From Haloplasmataceae bacterium (GTDB lineage: Bacteria; Bacillota_I; Bacilli_A; Haloplasmatales; Haloplasmataceae), in assembly GCA_029240795.1 (NCBI GenBank), contig JARDZP010000059.1, positions 1-33,207 of the forward strand: DNA of 33,207 nt, written 5' to 3'. Shown here in pieces: positions 25,971 through 31,994 of the stretch (position 1 is its first letter; each line of letters begins with the position of its first letter). The notes beneath the pieces were generated by a model. It saw nothing but the letters and a program-made list of their open reading frames with translations, did not search any database and had not been told where the DNA came from. Position numbers and translations under genes: made by a program.

Positions 25971-26313
25971 TGAGATTTAAAAGTTTATAAATCTATTTTA
26001 CGAAGAGGTTATAAAGTATATGACTGTAAAATTAAACTATTAGAAGGGCATCTAATAAAAATTTCTATTGAAATACTACAATATGCTTTTTTTACTTTAG
26101 AATTATATTATAGGTGAAAGCACAATTTGTTAGAAACGTGTTTATAAACAACTTACTAGAGAATATTATGGTATTGAGAGTAGACGATTGGTTCTGACAG
26201 TGAATCTGTTTTAGTGTTCGTTGAGATAGAAGGTTTCATGAAATAAGTTTAGGAACAAACTCAATCGTTAACTTCCATTAAATAAAGAAATAATGATGAA
26301 AGGTAGATTAAAA

Positions 26314-26604
26314 ATGAATATAGATTTTTATGAAGAAAATTTGGATCAATTTGATTCACCAGATGAAAGAATTCGCCCAGGGTTAGGTTTTGGTGGATTT
26401 GGTTCAGGTTTTGGTTTTTTACCTGGTCTAGGCTTTGGTCGCCCGGGGTTAGGTTTAGGAAGGCGGTTTGGATTCCCGTTTCCTTTTCTAGCGGGATTAG
26501 CAGCCGGAGCATTATTAACTCCAAGATATCCATATCCACCATATTATTACCCATATCCATATCCACAGTATTATTACCCATATTATTACCCATATCCTTA
26601 TTAT
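26314..26604 (+). CDS. Gly/Pro/Tyr-rich small protein
   Basis: A 96-residue low-complexity protein. An acidic start (MNIDFYEENLDQFDSPDERI) is followed by a Gly/Phe/Leu-rich middle (GLGFGGFGSGFGFLPGLGFG), a short hydrophobic segment (FPFLAGLAAGALL), and a C-terminal run of Pro-Tyr repeats (YPYPPYYYPYPYPQYYYPYY). Ribosome site AAAGGTAG lies before ATG 26314. Such composition is seen in spore-coat and cell-surface proteins of Bacillota, but this is only a composition argument. A reverse-strand frame over the same DNA is its shadow. Confidence 0.65.
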
Positions 26605-26656
26605 TGATTATAATACATTAAATGATTCCACGGGTGACTTTATTTTAAGTACTCTA

Positions 26657-26684
26657 ACAAGAGGTAATTTATCTCTTGTTTTCT
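26657..26684 (+). terminator. terminator of the Gly/Tyr-rich gene
   Basis: AACAAGAG (26657-26664) and CTCTTGTT (26673-26680) followed by TTC. Confidence 0.55.
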
Positions 26685-26793
26685 GATAGATTGATATTAT
26701 AAAGCTATCATTATTGAGACAGAATATCAAAAGATGTGGTCTTCTAAAACAAAAGGAAATATTTATAACATTCTGAAATTTTAATTTGATTTT

Positions 26794-26830
26794 AAATACC
26801 TGCTTATATTTTTTAAAGCAGGTATTTTTG
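26794..26830 (+). terminator. strong hairpin terminator without adjacent gene
   Basis: AAATACCTGCTT (26794-26805) and AAGCAGGTATTT (26816-26827) form a 12-bp stem followed by TTG. No intact gene precedes it within 190 bases, so a cargo gene was probably lost. Confidence 0.7.
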
Positions 26831-26865
26831 TACTAAAATGCTGTTTTTACTTTTTAAATTCAATT

Positions 26866-27097
26866 TGTCCCTTAAAAAATACACTTCACCCTCTATGGGA
26901 ACACTGAAAAAGGTAACAGACTAAGTTTTATTGAAGCAGCAGGACCAGAACAAGCAACAGCACTTTACAATCAATTTAATGATGAATTAAGAAAAACACA
27001 TAACCTAGAAGGACAAACAGGTATTTTTGGTACTGATATGAAAGTGATATGTACGAATGAAGAAATGTGAAAATTATAATAGATTCTAATAATAGAT
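26866..27097 (+). repeat. dtd: junction motif plus degraded dtd 3' fragment
   Basis: The motif TGTCCCTTAAAAAATACAC (26866-26884) precedes dtd from TTC 26885. The frame reads [40 protein letters not shown] and then decays; the NDGPVT region is rearranged (TGTACGAATGAAGAAATG) and the stop is lost. It shares the GAAGCAGCAGGACCA change with the tail at 10713. Confidence 0.92.
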
Positions 27098-27102
27098 TAC
27101 CC

Positions 27103-27141
27103 AAGAGGAACTCCCCCTAAATAAGGCAGTTCCTCTTTTAT
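27103..27141 (+). terminator. dtd-type terminator after tail
   Basis: AAGAGGAACT (27103-27112) with AGTTCCTCTT (27128-27137) and TTTA. Confidence 0.8.
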
Positions 27142-27147
27142 AACGAA

Positions 27148-27186
27148 ATTATGGACCGGTTACGATAATATTGATTCTAAAAAAAG
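27148..27186 (+). repeat. dtd: ghost dtd tail tip
   Basis: AATTATGGACCGGTTACGAT and the following bases read NYGPVTII then a degraded DSK end, the last codons of a dtd tail. It sits directly behind the terminator of another tail, so two junctions are stacked with almost no cargo between them. Confidence 0.7.
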
Positions 27187-27274
27187 GTGAGCAAAACTCC
27201 TCAATAATTAATGTGTATCTTCAAAATAATTAATTTATTGTATAAACCCTCATTGCATTTTCATCTTTTAATTC

Positions 27275-28111
27275 TTATCTATTTATTGTAATATCCGTTT
27301 CTTCTTCTTTTTTATTTTTATCTCCTTTAATAGCAAGTGATATGAAACTTATATCAAATAAATTTTGAAAGTATTTTATTATTAAAGATATTAATTGAAT
27401 AATAATGAAAACAAAAATTGTTGATGTAGAATAATTTTCCCCACCTATTTTTGTAAAAAAGATTTGTAATAGTATGTTTTCATAAGAAAGATTTATTAAA
27501 AAAATTATCAAATAGTATATTAACAATATTGAGATTGAATACCAAAATTTTCCGAAAAGTAATCTTTTAATTTCTGAAAAGCTTACTTTTGATTTTATAA
27601 CTGAATAATATGGAATAAAACGATAATAACCAATTAAATAAAAGATTATTAACAAATACCCTAAAAAACTGAGTTGTTGAATTCCAAGTGATGGAACAAA
27701 ATACACTATTAAACCTAATGCACTAGTTAGAAAATATAATAGAAGTAATACCCATGATAACCCGCTAATATAGTCAAATAAACCCTTAAATGTTGATTTT
27801 AAACCGCCATTTTTATTATACAATGTGTCTTGTACTAATGAAATTAAATAATTATTTGAAATTATTCCCACTACTATCAGTACTAAAAGTAGCGGAGTAC
27901 ACCAACCACTAAGAAGAATACTGTAAATATATTCAGTTGTCCGTAGTTCAAGCCAAAAATCTTCTACAACTTTTTTTTGATTGTTTAATAAAACAAGATA
28001 TGTAACTACCATTAAACTACCGTTAATTAAAAATAAAAATAAAATTTTTACTAATTTTTCTCTAACTACACGAAATGTGAGAGAGAAAGTTTTTATATAA
28101 CTAAAATACAT
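27275..28111 (-). CDS. six-TM membrane protein, only reverse-strand cargo
   Basis: A 278-residue integral membrane protein starting MYFSYIKTFSLTFRVVREKL. Six hydrophobic helices are at roughly residues 22-42, 66-88, 110-130, 140-160, 190-210 and 230-255, with a charged C-terminus. No family recognised; the layout resembles YIP1/DUF-type membrane proteins. The start at 28111 is preceded by AAGGGGATT; a longer in-frame start has no ribosome site. Its orientation opposes every other cargo gene and dtd. Confidence 0.7.
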   Translation of the reverse strand: MYFSYIKTFSLTFRVVREKLVKILFLFLINGSLMVVTYLVLLNNQKKVVEDFWLELRTTEYIYSILLSGWCTPLLLVLIVVGIISNNYLISLVQDTLYNKNGGLKSTFKGLFDYISGLSWVLLLLYFLTSALGLIVYFVPSLGIQQLSFLGYLLIIFYLIGYYRFIPYYSVIKSKVSFSEIKRLLFGKFWYSISILLIYYLIIFLINLSYENILLQIFFTKIGGENYSTSTIFVFIIIQLISLIIKYFQNLFDISFISLAIKGDKNKKEEETDITINR

Positions 28112-28236
28112 TAATAATCCCCTTCCCAATAAATATATTTAATTATAACATACTTATTTTTTATAGTAATTATAATTTCTAGAAAACGTAATTTAAAATT
28201 TTCTTAGAGAGTTTCGTCTTTAATCCATAAATCATT

Positions 28237-28464
28237 CTCTCATAAATTTACACACATCACCCTTTATGGTGACACCCGAAAAGGTAATAGACCAAGTTTC
28301 ATTGATGCATCTAGACCAGAACAAGCATCCATACTTTACAATCAACTTAACGAAGAATTAAGAAGAACACACAATTTAGAAGTTCAAACAGGCATCTTTG
28401 GTGCTGATATGAAAGTCTCATTCACTAATGGTGTCCTGTGACGATATTAATAGAAAGTAAATAA
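28237..28464 (+). repeat. dtd: degenerate junction plus dtd 3' fragment
   Basis: The motif has drifted (TCTCTCATAAATTTACACAC, about 28236-28255). dtd follows from ATC 28256: [44 protein letters not shown]. The NDGPVT codons are damaged by a small deletion (AATGGTGTCCTG), then an ESK-stop end at 28464. Confidence 0.9.
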
Positions 28465-28499
28465 AACACGGTTACGTAATAATCGTGTTTTAGTTTTTC
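28463..28499 (+). terminator. terminator, AAAACACG type
   Basis: AAAACACGGTTAC and TAATCGTGTTTT form a hairpin closely related to that at 24806, followed by AGTTTTT. Confidence 0.75.
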
Positions 28500-28570
28500 G
28501 CTTTTATGAATATACAATAATGTTTTATAAAAAAATATGCATATTAAAAATAGAAAATCCCACTGGATGT

Positions 28571-28660
28571 GAATGACGGGCCAGTGAGAATAATAAATCA
28601 TAGTCTAGAAAGAACCAAATATAACAGTTCCTCTTTAAAATTCCTCTTTTTTGATTTATA
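28571..28660 (+). repeat. dtd: ghost dtd tail tip and doubled terminator right arms
   Basis: AATGACGGGCCAGTGAGAAT reads NDGPVRI, followed by a degraded end. Then come CAGTTCCTCTTT and ATTCCTCTTTTTTG, two right arms of the dtd-type terminator without left arms, and the AT-rich TTGATTTATAATTAAATTAA block. Evidence of repeated recombination at one spot. Confidence 0.75.
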
Positions 28661-28777
28661 ATTAAATTAAGATTTATGTGACAATATTATTTGAATATTT
28701 ATGCCTACTTTGTATACTAGCTATATCCTTTTGCTAGATTTGTGCATAAAAATTTTATCGAAATAAGGATGATACAT

Positions 28778-29848
28778 ATGCGAAAATACTATATCGACCA
28801 TTTAAGAAACTTTGGAATATTATTATTGGTACCCTATCATACTTGTATGATTTATAATGGTTTTGAATCATTTTATATTCATGGACAAGTGATAAGAATT
28901 TGTAATGATTTTATTTTGATAACCGGAATCTGGTTTATGCCACTTTTATTTTTATTATCTGGATCAAGTTCTTTTTTTTCATTAAGGAAAAGATCTGGAA
29001 TAGATTATATTAAAGAAAGATTTTTAAAATTATTTATTCCTTTAATTTCTGGAATTATATTATTAGTTCCTATACAAACCTTTTATGCTGAAAAATTTCA
29101 TAATAATTATGAAGGTAATTATTTTCAACAATACGGCCTGTTTTTTACAAAATCTACAGATTTAACAGGTTATCTAGGAGGTTTTACTCCTGGACAATTA
29201 TGGTTTATATTATATTTATTTTTAATTTCAATTATTGCTTTACCTATTATGCTACGATTAAAAACATCATCAAAATTTATCGATTGGTTCGTACATCCTA
29301 TTCACATCTTATTATTTTTTGTTTTTCCTTTAATATTAAGTTCGGTTTTAGATATTGCTGGAAAAAGTTTAGGTTTATATTTCACTTTGTTTATGCTTGG
29401 ATTTATTCTTTTTAAATATAAAGGATTTGAAGAAATATTATTAAAGCATCGTAGACTATATTTAATTTTTATGATTTTAGGATTATTCATCTTTTATTTA
29501 ACTTATTATACCTTTGGATGGCAATCTGGTTTTAGTCTACCGGCAATAATATTTTCAACTTTAAGACATTTTGTAATGTGGGTGAGTTTACTAACATTAC
29601 TGGGATTTGGTCAAAAGTATTTTAATTACACTAATAAACTGTCATCTTATTTCACAAAAGTTGCATACCCATTTTATATTTTTCATCAATCTTGGATAGT
29701 TTTAATAGGTTATTATGTATTTGAATTTACAAATAAATATTGGGTACAAATCTCTTTAATTATAATTTTTACAGTAGTATTAACCATTTTAACGTATGAA
29801 GTAGCTAAAAGATATTCAATAACTAAATTTTTATTTGGTATAAAGTGA
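28778..29848 (+). CDS. acyltransferase-3 family membrane protein
   Basis: A 357-residue protein with about ten TM helices, opening MRKYYIDHLRNFGILLLVPY then HTCMIY. The N-terminal (Y/F)xDxLR...LxxxxH pattern is the signature of the acyltransferase-3/OpgC family, with the conserved His in the first helix. These enzymes move acyl groups onto exported sugars or other envelope molecules; the substrate here is unknown. Motifs such as LWFILYLFLIS (about residue 145) fit OpgC-like members. ATG 28778 is preceded by AAGGATGA; the longer frame from 28742 has no ribosome site. Confidence 0.85.
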   Translation: MRKYYIDHLRNFGILLLVPYHTCMIYNGFESFYIHGQVIRICNDFILITGIWFMPLLFLLSGSSSFFSLRKRSGIDYIKERFLKLFIPLISGIILLVPIQTFYAEKFHNNYEGNYFQQYGLFFTKSTDLTGYLGGFTPGQLWFILYLFLISIIALPIMLRLKTSSKFIDWFVHPIHILLFFVFPLILSSVLDIAGKSLGLYFTLFMLGFILFKYKGFEEILLKHRRLYLIFMILGLFIFYLTYYTFGWQSGFSLPAIIFSTLRHFVMWVSLLTLLGFGQKYFNYTNKLSSYFTKVAYPFYIFHQSWIVLIGYYVFEFTNKYWVQISLIIIFTVVLTILTYEVAKRYSITKFLFGIK

Positions 29849-29852
29849 AATC

Positions 29853-29933
29853 TATGATTGGGGTAAAAACTTTATCTCTGAAATAAAAAATAAATTAGAA
29901 TTAGAAAGAATATTATTTGAAAAGATAAAATAA
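29853..29933 (+). pseudogene. orphan C-terminal gene end
   Basis: Twenty-six codons, YDWGKNFISEIKNKLELERI then LFEKIK and TAA, with no start. The charged helical character suggests the end of a lost cargo gene directly before the next junction. Too short to identify. Confidence 0.3.
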
Positions 29934-29938
29934 AAAGA

Positions 29939-30155
29939 TCACTTCACCATCTATGGTGATACAAGAAAATGAAATAGGCCAAGTTTCATAGATGCAGCAA
30001 GTCCAAAACAAGCAACATTACTTTATAATCAATTTAATGATGAACTAAGAAAAGTACATAATTTAGAAGTACAAACAGGGATCTTTGGAGCTGATATGAA
30101 AATAACATTTACAAATGATGGACCTGTGACTATCATAATTGATTCTAATAAATAA
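29939..30155 (+). repeat. dtd: dtd 3' fragment with truncated motif and nonsense codon
   Basis: Only CACTTCACC of the junction survives. dtd runs from TTC 29943 to TAA 30155: FTIYGDTRK, then TGA in place of Gly, then [38 protein letters not shown] and DSNK. The tail at 31144 shares the same GGTGATACAAGAAAATGAAA stretch, including the nonsense codon, so the two have a recent common source. Confidence 0.93.
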
Positions 30156-30191
30156 TGGGCAGGTTACAATTATCACTGAAAGTAAAATTAG
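30156..30191 (+). repeat. dtd: ghost dtd tail tip stacked on previous tail
   Basis: TGGGCAGGTTACAATTATCA and the following bases read GQVTIITESK, the final codons of a different dtd tail (ESK-type end), directly abutting the stop codon of the preceding copy. It looks like the product of unequal recombination or deletion between two tails. Confidence 0.75.
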
Positions 30192-30298
30192 ATAATTATT
30201 ATTTGCAAATCCACTAATCTATTAGTATAATATAATTGACAAAAGGGTTATTTTATAGGTGAATTGAATAAAATTTAAAATTAGGAGGGGTATGAAAT

Positions 30299-31093
30299 AT
30301 GGAAAGATATTTATTGTTTTTATATGAGGCTATTAATGCTAAAAAGGGAAGAACCAAGTCAATAGTAAAACCGATTATTTTTATTATGTTTTTTATTTTT
30401 TTATTATTTAGTTTTATAATACTCAAAGATTTCAAATTAACCATTTCCGATTTATGGATACTATTTGGATTTATTGCACAACTTATTCCATATATATTTA
30501 TTTTTACATATTTTTATTTATATGATCGAAAATTCATCTATAATATCCAATACTGTATTAATAATTATGAAACTGATAGGAGTGGAGTTTTAAAAAGGCT
30601 TAATAAATTCAATAGGAGAAGTATAACATTTTACGTTATATTAAATTATAACTGGAAATATTTTGCTAAAAGAGCTTATGAAATTTTATTATTTTATAAT
30701 CAAGAGACTTATAGTAGATTTAATGTAAATGAAACTATACTTGAAATTGATATTAATGGTACAAAATCGTATTATCAGGAAATTGATGAAGTAAATAATA
30801 ACGATTTAGAAATTATTAATACTTTAATTCATCAATTTAAGGAACTGTTACAAAAATTTGGAGTGAATTTACTAAAACCAGATAAAATACACAAATTACT
30901 CTATAATAATAATTCTGAATATACTCTAGAATACTTAGTCTATGGATTTGTTGTTAATAAATCTAACTTTTTTACAAATGAGAATAAAATGTTACCATTC
31001 ATTATCGATAATCAGACAATACGATTTTATGAAATAAATAATTCAACTGAAAAACCTTGTTTTTATATTATTGTTGAAATAATAACTAACTGA
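30299..31093 (+). CDS. two-TM protein of unknown function
   Basis: A 264-residue protein. Two TM helices near the N-terminus (about residues 24-43 and 50-72) are followed by a ~190-residue cytoplasmic part, basic at first (DRKFIYNIQYCINNYETDRS) and then mixed alpha/beta (ETILEIDINGTKSYYQEIDE, IINTLIHQFKELLQKFG). No family recognised. AGGAGGGG (30283-30290) gives ATG 30299 good spacing. Sole cargo of its cassette. Confidence 0.65.
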   Translation: MERYLLFLYEAINAKKGRTKSIVKPIIFIMFFIFLLFSFIILKDFKLTISDLWILFGFIAQLIPYIFIFTYFYLYDRKFIYNIQYCINNYETDRSGVLKRLNKFNRRSITFYVILNYNWKYFAKRAYEILLFYNQETYSRFNVNETILEIDINGTKSYYQEIDEVNNNDLEIINTLIHQFKELLQKFGVNLLKPDKIHKLLYNNNSEYTLEYLVYGFVVNKSNFFTNENKMLPFIIDNQTIRFYEINNSTEKPCFYIIVEIITN

Positions 31094-31124
31094 CCTAAAT
31101 GATTTATTAAAATTAAATATAATA

Positions 31125-31360
31125 TTGTCCCTTAATAAACACACTTCACCCTCTATGGTGATACAAGAAAATGAAATAGGCCAAGTTTCATAGATGCAGC
31201 AAGACCAAAACAAGCAACATTACTTTATAATCAATTTAATGAAGAACTAATAAACACTTACAATTTAAAAGTACAAACAGGCATCTTTGGAGCTGATATG
31301 AAAGTACCATTTACAAATGATGGTCCGGTGACAATACTAATTGATAGTAAAAATTTTTAA
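31125..31360 (+). repeat. dtd: junction motif plus last dtd 3' fragment of the array
   Basis: The motif TGTCCCTTAATAAACACAC (31125-31143) leads into dtd from TTC 31144 to TAA 31360. It carries the same nonsense codon and GATACAAGAAAATG variant as the tail at 29943; later it reads [18 protein letters not shown] and DSKNF. It is the most distal copy. In a serial-insertion model the most distal tail would be the original end of the chromosomal dtd, but the shared nonsense mutation argues that it has since been overwritten. Confidence 0.93.
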
Positions 31361-31365
31361 TATAT

Positions 31366-31406
31366 AAAAAAGCACTGTATTTTATGAAAATATAGTGCTT
31401 TTTTTA
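31366..31406 (+). terminator. terminator after last tail
   Basis: AAAAAGCACT (31367-31376) and AGTGCTTTTT (31394-31403) with a long loop. It is a third type, different from the two recurrent hairpins. Confidence 0.75.
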
Positions 31407-31546
31407 TCTTTTGACTAATGAAATTAAACTAATTATTAATCTTTTTTCGTATTATGGTGTACTGCTAATTGATAAATTATGAATATTATATTTCAAAGAA
31501 ACTGTTTCAAATACAAATTTTGTATATAAAGTTTTGAAAAAAATGA

Positions 31547-31774
31547 CATCTACTGAATCAGACATATAATTATTTTAATGGAAATTACAAAATCGATAAT
31601 ATCAATCAGCCTGATTTATTTGCACTAGAAACAAAAGAAACATTTAATGTTTTGTCAATTGAAAATTTAATAGCTGATAAGTTAACTACAATCGATCCTA
31701 ATACAATTGGTTTGATGATATTGTATAATAAAGATTTGTCTTTATATAATATTTATTTGAAAATATCTTTATAA
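31547..31774 (+). pseudogene. remnant of AbiEii-type nucleotidyltransferase toxin
   Basis: An open frame without a start, ending at TAA 31774, reads NYKIDNINQPDLFALETKET then FNVLSIENLIADKLTTIDPN and TIGL. The (V)LSxExLIADKL...(R)xG pattern is the conserved core of the AbiEii/AbiGii toxin nucleotidyltransferase family. The N-terminal catalytic half and most of the C-terminus are missing, and no antitoxin gene adjoins it. Probably a decayed abortive-infection or toxin-antitoxin cargo. Confidence 0.65.
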
Positions 31775-31851
31775 TTTTCAATCTAAATTTAACTGAATAA
31801 AAAACTCACTTTTTTGAATCCAAACTAGTTTGATTAATTATTTCACAATTA

Positions 31852-31881
31852 TTGAAAATTACTAAAAATTTATGTTATAAT
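31852..31881 (+). promoter_or_regulatory. promoter of tcdA
   Basis: TTGAAA (31852-31857), an 18-base spacer, and TATAAT (31876-31881). It lies 113 bases before the start codon. Confidence 0.65.
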
Positions 31882-31892
31882 AAAAGGTCTTT

Positions 31893-31927
31893 ATAAACTA
31901 TGTAATGTATGATAATGTATAGTTTAT
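31893..31927. promoter_or_regulatory. inverted repeat at the tcdA transcription start
   Basis: ATAAACTAT (31893-31901) and ATAGTTTAT (31919-31927) are perfect 9-bp inverted repeats separated by 17 bases, beginning ~12 bases after the -10. Operator or leader hairpin. Confidence 0.4.
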
Positions 31928-31994
31928 TAACAATGAATTAGATTAAATATAAGTTAAAAATGAAATTAAAGTATTCAGATAGGAGTAAATAAAT

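Larger units (their letters stand above)
25717..26313 (+). other. long intergenic stretch with ghost junction and decayed DNA
   Basis: After tspO come a terminator (25819-25862) and a ghost of the dtd terminator tail (25921-25970). The remaining ~340 bases have only short frames. A fragment near 25998-26050 (LRRGYK, KLLEGH) is weakly like the C-terminus of the ECF sigma at 23235. Confidence 0.4.
26605..27274 (+). other. long intergenic stretch: terminators, tail and ghost tail
   Basis: Contains two terminators (26657-26684 and 26794-26830), junction and tail (26866-27097), a dtd-type terminator (27103-27141) and a second tail tip (27148-27186). No gene seen. Confidence 0.5.
28112..28777 (+). 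other. long intergenic stretch: tail, terminator, ghost tail
   Basis: Upstream region of the reverse gene (28112-28235), then a degenerate junction and tail (28237-28464), a terminator (28463-28499), a ghost tail and terminator halves (28571-28660), and the leader of the acyltransferase gene. Confidence 0.5.
29849..30298 (+). other. intergenic stretch: orphan gene end, two stacked tails
   Basis: Contains a 26-codon orphan frame (29853-29933), a dtd tail (29939-30155), a second tail tip (30156-30191), a TATAAT-bearing leader (about 30220-30240) and the ribosome site of the next gene. Confidence 0.5.
31094..31994 (+). other. long intergenic stretch between last tail and tcdA
   Basis: Contains the last junction and tail (31125-31360), its terminator (31366-31406), ~140 featureless bases, an AbiEii-like remnant (31547-31774), and the promoter and inverted repeat of tcdA (31852-31927). 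Confidence 0.5.

Noticed and set aside
26261-26593. Reverse-strand 110-codon frame with MGNNMGNN-type repeats
   Set aside because: It mirrors the low-complexity Gly/Tyr gene on the plus strand, which has a ribosome site and sensible composition.
29943-30155. TGA read as Trp (mycoplasma code)
   Set aside because: recJ and several tails end at TGA, Trp is written TGG in intact genes, and the TGA in this tail replaces a Gly codon.
8047-31360. Multiple dtd copies as functional paralogues
   Set aside because: Every extra copy lacks the first ~78 codons, a start codon and the Ser-Gln of the active site, and several contain stops or frameshifts.
5740-31360. CRISPR array
   Set aside because: The repeats are ~235 bases of coding origin with kilobase-scale gene-bearing spacers; no short regular repeat-spacer pattern and no cas genes.
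5740-31360. Classical integron with attC sites
   Set aside because: No integrase gene in the window, and the repeats are derived from a protein-coding gene end rather than attC-like folded sites. The resemblance is in organisation only.
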